A stretch of DNA of 64,000 nt from Sporosarcina sp. P34 (GCF_002743375.1 NZ_PDZC01000001.1:664558-728557), one strand, 5' to 3'; counted from the first letter of the stretch, positions 46,480 to 55,450 are shown. Notes: generated by a model from the letters alone, not told the origin. Numbers and translations are program-made.

Positions 46480-46764
46480 AAAAGTAATTCGACGGGTTAT
46501 AACGAATTATTAAGGATTATGGTAATATTATAAAGTTTGCTATTAAATTGTTTTTATAGAAACTAGAAGATCAAAGAATTGTAATGGTCTGGTTAAAAGA
46601 ATAAAACGAATTCTAGATATAATCATTAAGCAAACTAGATAAATTTGTACTTTAATACGTCCTTTTCTGATTATCAATGTATACAATGCGTTTTTCATGC
46701 TGCGCTGTCTAAAATTATAAAATATACAGCTCGTCGCGAAATAGTGTCCAAGTAATCATTTTAA

Positions 46765-47091
46765 GAATGTGTTAGACGTGAAAAAGTTTTTGAGGAATAT
46801 GTTGAGTTAGTCAATAAACGGATTGCAAGATATATAAAAGATTATGGTATGTTTTTCAATTATGAGTATTTGAATACCTTAATATCCATTAAGAAAAGCC
46901 TTAATAGAAATCCACTTATAATACATGATATTATGGGAGTCACACCTGTAATATTAGAACTAGATAGCTTTTCAAGTAAAAATTAAGATTATATTGATAC
47001 AATTTTATTGTTTGAAAAGTACTTTGAGGAGCTTCGAAAAGACAACTCTAATACAACTAAAACGACGTGGATTGGATCTATGTCAATATCC
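46765..47091 (+). pseudogene. Unidentified AT-rich gene interrupted by the IS3 element
   Basis: An open stretch EKVFEEYVELVNKRIARYI ... SIKKSLNRNPLIIHDIMGVTP ... with one TAA (46984-46986), continuing DYIDTILLFEKYFEELRKD, runs up to the left end of the IS. Codon use resembles the Septu genes. No start visible and no family recognised; it may have been another gene of the same island. The 46480-46764 interval is AT-rich without features. Confidence 0.4.
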
Positions 47092-47144
47092 TGGACACAA
47101 AATTGTTAAGTCGTTATCAGAAACGGCATCCATTCATGGATGGT

Positions 47145-47206
47145 CCTGTATCCAGCGAAACCAGTCAAGTGGAAGCCCGCACTTGACAGCTTTCGCTGGA
47201 TACAGG
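47145..47206 (-). repeat. Nested hairpin near the IS end
   Basis: CCTGTATCCAGCGAAA (47145-47160) and TTTCGCTGGATACAGG (47191-47206) form a perfect 16-bp stem, inside which GTCAAGTG/CACTTGAC (47164-47171, 47180-47187) form a second stem. It sits downstream of OrfB within the element and may block transcription running in or out. Confidence 0.75.
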
Positions 47207-47280
47207 AAGTACAGTCCATGGTTGTCGTTCCCGAAAAATGTGTAGGTAGGGTGAATCGAAGTCCCAATGTCTTCCTTCGA

Positions 47281-48162
47281 TTAAGCAGCTTCCTGTCTGC
47301 ACAGATCTTCTAATTGTTGCGGCGTTAAATAGTTAATTGCCCCATGGATCCGTTTCCGGTTGTACCATGATTCAATGTATTGAAAGAGGGCGAATCGTGC
47401 TGCTTCAAAATCTATATAGGTTGTTTGATAGACTTCTTCCTTCTTTATAGTCGCATGAAAGGACTCAATGCAGGCGTTGTCATAAGGACAGCCTTTTCGA
47501 CTGAAAGAGTGTTCGATTCCCGCTGCTTTTATTGCTTTTTCAAAGTCTTCGCTTGTATATTGGCTGCCTAAATCGGTATGAAGGATCAGCCCCTCTCCAG
47601 GTTGCTGGACATCAATTGCGTTCGTCAATACTTGTAAGACAAGCTCGGTTGTCATGGACTTGGAAAAGGAATAACCTACAATTTTCTTGGTATGTAAATC
47701 AAGGACGGAAGCTAAATAGCACCAACCGTTTTTAAGCGTGTGGATATACGTAATATCCGCAACCCATTTTTCGTTGATTGTCGAAGTCTCAAAATCCTGT
47801 TCCAGTAAATTATCCCGTTCTTCTATTTGGCTAGCTGATGAAGCGGGACGGTATTTCTTCGTGATGATAGATCGGATTCCTTCTGTTTTCATGATGCGTT
47901 AGACACGTTTCAAGCTGACCTTGAAGCCTTCCTTTTTGAGAAATTCATGGATTTTAGGCGCACCATAGCGGCCTTTACTCTCCGCATGAATGATTTTTAT
48001 GCGTTCTAAAATCGCCTCGTTCTCCATTGCGTGCGTTGATTTCACTTTATGGAAGGATTGATAATACGTATTTCTGGGCACTTCAAGTACTTCACACAAA
48101 ACTTGAACTGGATGGTTCTCCTTTTCCTGTTTGATATGGTCGATAATCTCTTGGTCGGTCAT
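47281..48162 (-). pseudogene. IS3-family transposase OrfB with nonsense codon
   Basis: 294 codons. The HTH_21 N-terminal region (SKGRYGAPKIHEFLK) and rve integrase core with the DDE residues (WVADITYI, LHTDLGSQY, CIESFHATIKKE) are present. TAA at 47901-47899 replaces the Gln of the usual V-Q-R-I-M junction, splitting the gene into 87 and 203 codons. Without suppression the catalytic core is not joined to the N-terminus. Confidence 0.92.
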
Positions 48163-48419
48163 TTTTTCGCGAATATGGTCATAGCCTTTTTTAGGATTTC
48201 TACCTCCTGTTGAAGGCGAAGGTTTTCTTTCTGAATTTCTGCAATTTCAGCGGGTGTCAAACCACCTCCATTTTCAATCGGGGAAAGTGCTTTGATCCAT
48301 TTATAGATTGTTACTTCAGATACACCATATTCACGGCTGAGATCACTCACAGATGTGCCAGACCTGTAGAGTTCGACGATTGTTTGTTTGAATTCCTGGT
48401 TATAACGTTTTTGTTTCAT
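48159..48419 (-). CDS. IS3-family transposase OrfA
   Basis: 86 residues. Helix-turn-helix of the HTH_8 type (YNQEFKQTIVELYRSG, LSREYGVSEVTIYKWIK) followed by a leucine-zipper-like helix (ENLRLQQEVEILKKAMTIF). It binds the IS ends. ATG 48419 (GTG 48428 possible). It overlaps OrfB by 4 nt with an A-run suited to -1 frameshifting. Confidence 0.92.
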   Translation of the reverse strand: MKQKRYNQEFKQTIVELYRSGTSVSDLSREYGVSEVTIYKWIKALSPIENGGGLTPAEIAEIQKENLRLQQEVEILKKAMTIFAKK

Positions 48420-48473
48420 TCCGGACACGTCCTCTCTATTTATTAGGATAGAGACTTAACTAACTAGTGTCCA

Positions 48474-48810
48474 TACATCTATACTAGCTCCAGATAGCCA
48501 TATCAATTTGTTTTATTGTTTTATTTTTAGTTGTTATGTTGGTAAAGAAAGGGATGTTTTTAGTTTCGTTATAAATACTTTGTAAAACAGTAAGGCTGTT
48601 TTGATATAGCAGTTTTCGTGATAATCGAATCATAGTAAAAATCACTAACTTTACATGCTTACATTTGTATTAATAGCTGCACTGACCACATCTAATCCAG
48701 CTTTTTTACCTTCTTACTCTCCCCACTCGCACCCCAAACCCAATCAATGCTATAATAAATACATTCTATATAGTAACTACCTGTGCGAAGATTGATGGAG
48801 GGAACCTTAC
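48474..48810. other. Intergenic, nothing recognised
   Basis: AT-rich sequence between the IS and the squalene/phytoene synthase gene. A TATAAT-like box around 48752 may belong to the promoter of the next gene. No gene or relic was identified. Confidence 0.5.
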
Positions 48811-49644
48811 ATGAAAACTGAAGCAAAACTACAAAAAGAAGCAATGAAAGTCCTAAAAGAGACAAGTCGTACATTCTACATACCAATCAAACTACTCGAA
48901 CCAAACGTTCGAGAAGCCGTCGCGTCTGCGTACTTGTGTATGCGCGCAATCGATGAAATTGAAGACCATGAACAACTGGACGTACAAATCGTCATGGATT
49001 TACTGAACAAAGTAAGCGATATACTAGACCGCACGATTGCGACTGGCGAATCGATGGCGTCTGCACTGGACGAGTTATTCGCACCGTACCGCGATCAGTT
49101 GCCTGAAGTGACGTTGCGTTTAGCTGACTGGGTAGAGTTCTGTCCAGAAACGGCACGTTCTAAAGTACTCGAATCGACTGCGATCATGGGCCGTGGCATG
49201 GCGAAGTGGGCAGGCAAGGACTGGGTGATTGAGACGCGTGAAGATCTTGATGATTATACGTACTATGTTGCGGGACTCGTTGGCGTTATGCTTGCGGATA
49301 TTTGGCGCTGGTATGATGGCACGGAGACGGATCGTGACTTAGCCATTGGCTTTGGCCGTGGCTTGCAGTCTGTTAATATTCTTCGTAACTACAAGGAAGA
49401 CGCGGTGCGTGATGTGAACTTCTTCCCGAATGACTGGAAGTTGCCGGAAATGTTTGCGTATGCTGAAGAGAATTTGGCACTCGCTGATGCGTATATTGAA
49501 GACATCCATACGAAGACCATTTTGAACTTCTGTAATATTCCGTTGGCACTCGCGCATAGTACGCTCGATGCACTTAAAGAAGGACGCGAGAAGATGTCAC
49601 GTATGGAAGTCGTAGCGGTCGTGAACAAGGCGATTCAAAAGTAA
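48811..49644 (+). CDS. Squalene/phytoene synthase family protein
   Basis: 277 residues, all-helical terpenoid synthase. The first Asp-rich motif is RAIDEIEDH (residues ~48-56). The second is NILRNYKEDAVRDVNFFP, where the first Asp of the usual RDVGED is Asn. The family condenses two prenyl diphosphates head-to-head; members of this size in Bacilli include the dehydrosqualene and HpnC/D types, but also uncharacterised stand-alone genes. No desaturase or other carotenoid gene is nearby. TGGAGGG precedes ATG 48811; the gene is 31 bp before lytS-like. Confidence 0.85.
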   Translation: MKTEAKLQKEAMKVLKETSRTFYIPIKLLEPNVREAVASAYLCMRAIDEIEDHEQLDVQIVMDLLNKVSDILDRTIATGESMASALDELFAPYRDQLPEVTLRLADWVEFCPETARSKVLESTAIMGRGMAKWAGKDWVIETREDLDDYTYYVAGLVGVMLADIWRWYDGTETDRDLAIGFGRGLQSVNILRNYKEDAVRDVNFFPNDWKLPEMFAYAEENLALADAYIEDIHTKTILNFCNIPLALAHSTLDALKEGREKMSRMEVVAVVNKAIQK

Positions 49645-49675
49645 TTTTTGTTAATCGAATGGATGGAGGATGGCG

Positions 49676-51439
49676 ATGCTCGATTTACTGATCATTATGT
49701 TCGAACGGGTCGGAATGATTGTGGCGGTCGCTTTCCTTCTGACTCGTTTTCGGTTTTTTCAACATATGATCCATCAAGATGTATTGGACCGTCGGCAAGA
49801 GCTGACGGCGATACTCTTTTTTGGATTGTTTGGGATTTTCGGAACGTATTTCGGTGTGGCGCTGGATATGCAGACGTTTCATTTTGAAAATATGTCATGG
49901 CAACTCACTACCGATGAGGCGATTGCGAATTCCCGTGTGATCGGGGTAGTCGTCGCAGGATTGCTTGGTGGATATCGACTTGGGATTGGCGCCGGACTTA
50001 TCGCTGGGATACACCGGATGTTTTTAGGTGGATTCACGGCTTTTTCGTGCGGCATATCCACTATAATTTCAGGTGTTCTGGCAGGTTACTTCTATAAAAA
50101 GGGCAAGCCTATTCGTCCACTTGTGGCATTCACGATTGGTGCAGCTGCGGAAGCGTTGCAAATGGTGCTTATCGTTGTATTGGCAGAGCCGTTTGAGAAA
50201 GCGTTCGCATTGGTTCAAACGATTGGCGTGCCGATGATTTTGGCAAACGGTATGGGTGCCGCGTTATTCATGCTCATTGCGTATAACGTCATCAGTGATC
50301 AGGAAAAAGTGACCGCGTTGCAAGCGCAGAAAACATTGCGTATCGCGGATCAGACGCTCGGCTATTTACGGACAGGTATGCGAAAGGAAACAGCTCAGGC
50401 AGTGTGCGGTATTCTCTTAGATGAGTTGAAGCCAGGTGCTGTCGCGATGACGGATAAAACAGATATTCTCGCGTATGTCGGATCCGAGGGTACGATGATG
50501 CAAGGCCCGATCCAGACTGATATAACGCGTCAAGTGATCCAGGAAGGTCGGCTCACTGTCACGGATTCTGTCACCCATGATCATCCGAGTGTTTCTGCAT
50601 CAGGAGCCATCGTCATTGCGCCACTTAAAACGCGCGGGGAAACGATTGGAACATTGAAGTTGTTTTATCCTTCCCGTACTGCGATTACCGATGTTACGAT
50701 TGAATTAATTGCTGGACTCGCTGAATTACTCAGCAATCAACTTGAAATTGCCGAAGCGGATCATGCCTACCAACTAGCGAAAGAAGCAGAAATCCAGGCG
50801 CTGCAGGCGCAAATTAGTCCGCACTTCTTGTTCAATTCGATGAATATTATCCTTTCCTTGATCCGAACGAATCCGGATGAAGCGCGTAAACTGCTGTCAT
50901 CGCTGTCATTCTTCTTGCGTCAAAATCTTGAAGGTACGACGGTGAAGATGGTGACGCTACAGCAAGAACTTGCGCACGTCAAAGCGTATTTAATGATAGA
51001 AGAAGCACGTTTCATTGATAAATTGAAGATTTGTATCGATGTGGATCCGAACGTCATGCAGGTAAAGATTCCGCCATTGACGTTGCAACCGATCGTTGAA
51101 AATGCGATGACACACGGGATTAAGGATTTGGACGCAAATGCGATGATCCACATTTCGATACATGAAGCAAGCGATGCCATTCATATTATGGTGCAAGATA
51201 ACGGTGAGGGAATTGTTCCAGAGCGGCTTGCTATACTTGGGCAAGAACAAATCCAATCTGAAAAAGGTACCGGGCTCGGTCTCTATAACGTTAACCGGCG
51301 CCTACAGATGACGTTCGATAAAAATTCAGGACTCACAATAGAAAGTACACCGAATGAAGGAACGAAGATTTCATTCCAGATTCCGAAATCGGAGGTGAAC
51401 GGATATGACGGAAACGATTCGCGTATTAGTCGTAGATGA
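49676..51439 (+). CDS. lytS: LytS-family sensor histidine kinase
   Basis: 587 residues. Six membrane helices of the 5TMR-LYT domain (residues ~1-200, including SRVIGVVVAGLLGGYRLGIG and GIHRMFLGGF), a GAF domain (~230-360), then His_kinase (ISPHFLFNSMNIILSLI, phospho-His) and an ATPase domain (NAMTHGI, GEGI, GTGLGLYNVNRRL). The paralogues BtsS/YpdA and B. subtilis LytS sense pyruvate or related signals. ATG 49676 is 6 nt after GGAGG. It overlaps the response regulator gene by 35 bp, and CstA follows. Confidence 0.93.
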   Translation: MLDLLIIMFERVGMIVAVAFLLTRFRFFQHMIHQDVLDRRQELTAILFFGLFGIFGTYFGVALDMQTFHFENMSWQLTTDEAIANSRVIGVVVAGLLGGYRLGIGAGLIAGIHRMFLGGFTAFSCGISTIISGVLAGYFYKKGKPIRPLVAFTIGAAAEALQMVLIVVLAEPFEKAFALVQTIGVPMILANGMGAALFMLIAYNVISDQEKVTALQAQKTLRIADQTLGYLRTGMRKETAQAVCGILLDELKPGAVAMTDKTDILAYVGSEGTMMQGPIQTDITRQVIQEGRLTVTDSVTHDHPSVSASGAIVIAPLKTRGETIGTLKLFYPSRTAITDVTIELIAGLAELLSNQLEIAEADHAYQLAKEAEIQALQAQISPHFLFNSMNIILSLIRTNPDEARKLLSSLSFFLRQNLEGTTVKMVTLQQELAHVKAYLMIEEARFIDKLKICIDVDPNVMQVKIPPLTLQPIVENAMTHGIKDLDANAMIHISIHEASDAIHIMVQDNGEGIVPERLAILGQEQIQSEKGTGLGLYNVNRRLQMTFDKNSGLTIESTPNEGTKISFQIPKSEVNGYDGNDSRISRR

Positions 51440-52136
51440 TGAAAGGTACGCGCGCGAAGAAATGATGTATTTGCTTGGACGATTTGAACGAGTGAAGGTT
51501 GTCGGAGAAGCGGATTCAGGGGAGTCCGCGATTATCAAGGCGATGCAGCTACAGCCTGATGTCGTATTCCTTGATATCGAAATGCCGAAAGTGGATGGAA
51601 TGGAAGTCGCGAAGACGCTAAGCGCATTGAAAAAAGTACCGCTGATCGTCTTCGCGACGGCTTATCCGCAATTCGCAGCGGAAGCGTTTCGTGTCCATGC
51701 GATGGATTATTTGCTGAAGCCGTATGATGAAGAGCAGCTGCAGCAGACGATTGCGCGTGTAAAAGAGTTGTTGCATCGGACGCAACTCGACACATCACCG
51801 AAACGAATCGATCGATTGCCCGTCGAAACAGAAGGCGAAATCCACTATATCCCGATTGGCGAAATTCTCTATGTCCACCGAGAAGAAAACTGGACGAAGA
51901 TCGTGACGACTACGCGTGAGTATGAAACGCGCATGACATTGAAAGAACTCGAGAACAAATTGACGTATTCGTCGTTCTTCCGTATTCATAAAAGTATTCT
52001 CGTGAACCTCGTACACGTCAGTAGTTTGACGCCTTGGTTCAATGGAGCGTATCAGTTAGAAGTGGATCAACGTTCAGAGAAATTGTCAGTTAGCCGAAAT
52101 TATGTCAAAGAATTACGGCAGCGCCTCGAAGGATAA
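51405..52136 (+). CDS. lytR: LytTR-family response regulator
   Basis: 243 residues. Receiver domain with VDDERYAREE (acidic pocket), phospho-Asp in VVFLDIEMPKVDG, and Lys in LLKPYDEEQL. C-terminal LytTR DNA-binding domain from ~140 (IGEILYVHREENWTKIV, FFRIHKSILVNLVHV). It activates transcription after phosphorylation by the kinase encoded just upstream, most likely of the adjacent cstA. GGAGGTG precedes ATG 51405. Confidence 0.95.
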   Translation: MTETIRVLVVDDERYAREEMMYLLGRFERVKVVGEADSGESAIIKAMQLQPDVVFLDIEMPKVDGMEVAKTLSALKKVPLIVFATAYPQFAAEAFRVHAMDYLLKPYDEEQLQQTIARVKELLHRTQLDTSPKRIDRLPVETEGEIHYIPIGEILYVHREENWTKIVTTTREYETRMTLKELENKLTYSSFFRIHKSILVNLVHVSSLTPWFNGAYQLEVDQRSEKLSVSRNYVKELRQRLEG

Positions 52137-52137
52137 A

Positions 52138-52207
52138 AAATCTCGTAACATGTTAATCTCTCGGAGTGCATCTTACCTTGCGATTTTGACATGTTACGAG
52201 ATTTTGT
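52138..52207 (+). terminator. Terminator after lytR
   Basis: AATCTCGTAACATGT (from 52139) pairs with ACATGTTACGAGATT (52189-52203), with 35 nt between, followed by TTTT. Confidence 0.8.
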
Positions 52208-52248
52208 CATAGTTCGGACATCTTTCTATTATAGTTGATGTAAGCGTT

Positions 52249-52262
52249 ATCACTATGAGGGA
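52249..52262. promoter_or_regulatory. cre site upstream of cstA
   Basis: TGTAAGCGTTATCA matches TGWAANCGNTNWCA at all positions and ends 12 bp before the cstA start, where CcpA binding would block expression when good sugars are present. Confidence 0.8.
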
Positions 52263-52274
52263 GGGAAAAAAGCA

Positions 52275-53729
52275 ATGATTACATTTTTATTTTCCATCGT
52301 ATTATTAATAGTTGGTTACTTTACGTATGGTAAGTATATCGTCAAAATGTTTGGCGTTAAAGAAGAACGTCCTACGCCAGCGTATACGAGCGCAGACGGA
52401 GTCGATTACGTGCCGATGAGCACAAACAAGAACTCATTGATTCAATTATTAAATATCGCAGGCGTTGGCCCGATTTTCGGACCGATTATGGGTGCGTTAT
52501 ATGGCCCAGTCGCATTTGTTTGGATTGTCGTCGGTGCAATTTTCGCAGGCGCTGTACATGATTATCTGACAGGTATGATTTCGATCCGAAACCGCGGTGC
52601 ACACTTGCCTGAATTGGCAGGAAAATTCCTCGGCAAAGCGATGAAACATATCGTCAATGCGTTTGCTTTATTATTACTCGTCTTGGTCGGTACGGTATTC
52701 GTCTCCGCACCAGCAGGACTGCTGTACAACCTCATGAATGGTTGGATGGCAATGGGAATCATCGTTGCTCTTATTTTCCTTTATTATATTTTAGCAACAC
52801 TATTACCGATTGATAAGATTATCGGTCGTTTCTATCCTATCTTCGGTGCGCTACTTGTCATCAGTGCAGTTGGGATCGGCGGCATGATGGTGATCAAAGG
52901 TGTTCCGATTCCTGAATTGACATTTGCGAACTTACATCCTGATAATATTCCGATCTTCCCGTTATTATTCTTAACGATTTCATGTGGAGCGTTATCTGGT
53001 TTCCATGCGACACAGTCACCAATTATTTCTCGGACAACGAAGAATGAAAGCCAAGGTCGCAAAATTTTCTACGGCATGATGATCGCAGAAGCAATTATCG
53101 CGATGATTTGGGCAGCGGCTGGTATGGCGTTGTTTAACGGTGTGACGTTGAGTGAATTGCTTGCGGCTGGTGGACCGGCAGTTATTGTTAGTGAAGTATC
53201 TGTCACGATGCTAGGTGCTATTGGTGGAACACTTGCGGTGATCGGTGTCATCATCTTACCGATCACATCAGGCGACACCGCATTCCGTAGTGCGCGCATG
53301 ATTGTTGCGGACTATATCAAGTATCCGCAGGCAAAAATCATGAGCCGTCTATGGATCGCGATTCCGATGTTCGCTATTTCGATTGCACTGACTCAAGTAG
53401 ATTTCAACATCCTATGGCGTTACTTCTCCTGGGCGAATCAGTCCACGGCGGTCATTGCGTTATTTGTAGGCGCCATGTATCTCTTCATTGCCGGTAAGAA
53501 CTACTGGGTCGCACTCATACCCGGAACATTCATGCTGATGGCTACGACGACGTATATACTAAATGCAGCCATTGGATTCGGCTTACCGATGAATGTGTCC
53601 ATAATCGGAGCCACGGTCATCTCAATCTTCCTAGTAGCTTTGTTCTTCAACGCTGCGGTAAAAGCTCGAGCTGCACAAATTCCACTAGAAGAAGATATTA
53701 CAAACTGGGATTCTACCAGAACGATTTAA
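52275..53729 (+). CDS. cstA: CstA family carbon starvation protein (pyruvate/peptide carrier)
   Basis: 484 residues, about 14-16 membrane helices. The CstA signature is clear: GVDYVPMSTNKNSLIQLLNI, AGVGPIFGPIMGALYGPVAF, FVWIVVGAIFAGAVHDYLTG and SGDTAFRSARMIVADY. E. coli relatives (BtsT, CstA) carry pyruvate or peptides. Being next to a LytS/LytR pair and behind a cre site fits a pyruvate uptake system induced by its substrate and repressed by glucose. GAGGGAGGG precedes the ATG. Confidence 0.93.
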   Translation: MITFLFSIVLLIVGYFTYGKYIVKMFGVKEERPTPAYTSADGVDYVPMSTNKNSLIQLLNIAGVGPIFGPIMGALYGPVAFVWIVVGAIFAGAVHDYLTGMISIRNRGAHLPELAGKFLGKAMKHIVNAFALLLLVLVGTVFVSAPAGLLYNLMNGWMAMGIIVALIFLYYILATLLPIDKIIGRFYPIFGALLVISAVGIGGMMVIKGVPIPELTFANLHPDNIPIFPLLFLTISCGALSGFHATQSPIISRTTKNESQGRKIFYGMMIAEAIIAMIWAAAGMALFNGVTLSELLAAGGPAVIVSEVSVTMLGAIGGTLAVIGVIILPITSGDTAFRSARMIVADYIKYPQAKIMSRLWIAIPMFAISIALTQVDFNILWRYFSWANQSTAVIALFVGAMYLFIAGKNYWVALIPGTFMLMATTTYILNAAIGFGLPMNVSIIGATVISIFLVALFFNAAVKARAAQIPLEEDITNWDSTRTI

Positions 53730-53741
53730 TATGCTATACAC

Positions 53742-53773
53742 AACCTGTTGAACTTCGGTTCTGCAGGTTTTTT
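53742..53773 (+). terminator. Terminator of cstA
   Basis: AACCTGTTGAAC pairs with GTTCTGCAGGTT around TTCG, followed by TTTT. Confidence 0.85.
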
Positions 53774-53898
53774 CTATGAAGATTTATCTAGTGAGACTAG
53801 TTGTGATACACTACTTATAGAGATAAAAGCTGTTTTACACGAATGAAGATAAAATGCACGAAATATATCAATGTACATATTTAATAACTTAAGTAAAT

Positions 53899-53920
53899 TA
53901 AAGTGTAAATATACACTTTA
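53899..53920. promoter_or_regulatory. Palindromic operator of the XRE gene
   Basis: TAAAGTGTA (53899-53907) and TACACTTTA (53912-53920) are a perfect inverted repeat 22 bp before the start of the next gene, likely its own binding site. Confidence 0.65.
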
Positions 53921-53942
53921 CTTGTAAAGGTGGAATAAAACG

Positions 53943-54398
53943 TTGAATAAGCAGACAGTCATTGACTTAGTGTCACCCCGCTTGAAGTTAATCCGAACAG
54001 AAATGGAGTATACGCAAGATCAAATGGCGGAGATTATAGGCATTTCAAAGAAGACTTTAGTCCAGCTAGAGAAAGGCCGCCAAGAAATTGGTTGGGCAAC
54101 AGCGGTAGTAGTTTGTGCGCTATTTCGCGAGAGTGCTTTGTTGCGCTCAGTCATGGGAGAAGACCCGATTGAGTTAGCTGAAATAGCAGTACATGAAGAG
54201 ATTCATTCGCGAGAAACGGCAGCGAGTGCGTCAATTAATTGGTGGACGGAAATCGGGCAATGGCAGCAATATCAATTGCAGCAGCATACCGCAGGTGGAC
54301 ATTATCGTATTATCGGTGCTGATCAAAGACGTTTATTCAGTACAGGAGACCGCGAAAAAGCTTTGGCTGAATTCAAAAAATATATGGACATGTTGTAA
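53943..54398 (+). CDS. XRE-family transcriptional regulator with C-terminal domain
   Basis: 151 residues. N-terminal helix-turn-helix (LIRTEMEYTQDQMAEIIGIS, KKTLVQLEKGRQEIGW) and a ~75-residue C-terminal part containing WWTEIGQWQQYQLQQH and YRIIGADQRRLFS, of a type seen in small stand-alone regulators of Bacilli. It starts with TTG 53943 after AAAGGTGG. The palindrome directly upstream suggests autoregulation. Confidence 0.85.
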   Translation: MNKQTVIDLVSPRLKLIRTEMEYTQDQMAEIIGISKKTLVQLEKGRQEIGWATAVVVCALFRESALLRSVMGEDPIELAEIAVHEEIHSRETAASASINWWTEIGQWQQYQLQQHTAGGHYRIIGADQRRLFSTGDREKALAEFKKYMDML

Positions 54399-54431
54399 TA
54401 GTTATATGAAAATAATGCATGAAAAACAGAA

Positions 54432-54471
54432 TGAAACCGGCTGTACTCTTTTTAGGAGTGAGCCGGTTTTT
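54432..54471. terminator. Shared terminator, XRE gene and NRDE gene
   Basis: AAACCGGCT and AGCCGGTTT arms with inner ACTC/GAGT pairing, followed by TTTT; convergent genes end on both sides. Confidence 0.85.
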
Positions 54472-55231
54472 CGATGCGGAAAGAGAATTTTTGAGTAGCG
54501 GTAAAGACACCATTTTTGTATGTGCGCTCTTCGAATTCTACACGATCTTCTCTGTCTATGGTCAGTACGGTTGTACAACGTGTGCCGTAATCTTTTGATG
54601 CGATAAATATCGAAGACAGTAAGCGCTCGAGATCTTCACCTACGCCGGTATCAGGCAGTCGTTCAACCGGAAATGGTTCCGCTCGTTGCATCATGCCAAA
54701 TAATCTATCCGGATCTATCGTCTCTGTTTGTTGCAAGTAATCTGCCAGCAACGCTTTTGTTTTATCCACTTTCGGCCACGGCGTATTCAGCAAGGCATTA
54801 CTAAGTCCATGTGTGCCGTTCGGTAGCTGTTGGATGGATTGCTCGACGTTCGAGTAATACAACATTTCCTTCGCGGATCCAGCCAGTACATTACAGCCTG
54901 CATAATCTTCTCGATTTGTATGCAGTTGCTCTATGAAATCTTGTGCAGACAGATTGGATTGTAGATAGGAAGATACAATATGACCGCGTGAGAGCTTGCC
55001 AGTTTGCGGTAGCGTGAAGTCACGATAATTGGTTAGTGCAGCGACTTTCCCTTGTCTATTGATGCCGAGCCACGTGCCCATTTGTTCGAGATCGCGCCCT
55101 GCTAAAATAGTTGGATGATCGCTCCAAAAGTTTGCCGGTGCTGTCGGACGTTCGTATGCTTCATCTCGGTTCGCCATCATGACAAGTTGATACTTCGGAT
55201 GGCTTTGCAATTGAAATGCCAGTAAACACAT
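54452..55231 (-). CDS. NRDE family protein (Ntn-hydrolase-like)
   Basis: 259 residues from ATG 55231 (GGGGTGAC upstream). MCLLAF gives an N-terminal Cys after Met removal, followed by the family name motif ANRDEAYERPT and further conserved segments (GTWLGINRQGKVAALTNYR, GLSNALLNTPWPKV). The fold resembles Ntn hydrolases, but the substrate is unknown. Human TANGO2 is a homologue implicated in membrane trafficking and heme handling. Divergent from the DUF2087 gene. Confidence 0.88.
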   Translation of the reverse strand: MCLLAFQLQSHPKYQLVMMANRDEAYERPTAPANFWSDHPTILAGRDLEQMGTWLGINRQGKVAALTNYRDFTLPQTGKLSRGHIVSSYLQSNLSAQDFIEQLHTNREDYAGCNVLAGSAKEMLYYSNVEQSIQQLPNGTHGLSNALLNTPWPKVDKTKALLADYLQQTETIDPDRLFGMMQRAEPFPVERLPDTGVGEDLERLLSSIFIASKDYGTRCTTVLTIDREDRVEFEERTYKNGVFTATQKFSFRIEKPAHS

Positions 55232-55276
55232 CATGTCACCCCGTTTGTATAAGTATGAAATGAGTGTATCATGTGT

Positions 55277-55419
55277 GATTTTGTTTGGCGACTGTATGAA
55301 ACGTATCGGAAATGAACGGACAAACAAAGTAGGACATTGTTTGCCACGCTATTGAAGTCAGAGAATGCGTAAGGTATCATAGAAGATAGCCGACAAACAA
55401 AAGGTCATTTTGTTTGTCG
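55277..55419. promoter_or_regulatory. Repeated ACAAAC/GTTTGT operator-like elements
   Basis: The 12-bp inverted repeat CGACAAACAAAA (55391-55402) / TTTTGTTTGTCG (55408-55419) lies just before the DUF2087 gene. A weaker pair, GGACAAACAAA...TTGTTTGCC (about 55318-55346), and a single TTTTGTTTGGCG (about 55279-55290) lie further up in the divergent intergenic region. Confidence 0.65.
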
Positions 55420-55450
55420 TACTTAAATAGGTAACAGGAGTGTGGGATAT

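Larger units (their letters stand above)
47092..48473 (-). mobile_element. IS3-family (IS150 group) insertion sequence, 1382 bp
   Basis: The terminal inverted repeats start TGGACAC at 47092 and end GTGTCCA at 48473, with further matches inside (TTAAGTC, TATC). OrfA and OrfB overlap on the minus strand, as in IS3 elements with programmed frameshifting (A-rich slip site AAAAAATGA at the overlap). No target duplication was seen at the flanks (TATCC left, TACAT right), so one side may have rearranged. OrfB has an internal stop, so this copy is probably inactive. Confidence 0.9.

Noticed and set aside
46741..46755. TAGTGTCCA resembling the right end of the IS3 element
   Set aside because: Only nine bases match and no further inverted-repeat sequence follows, so a second IS end is not supported.
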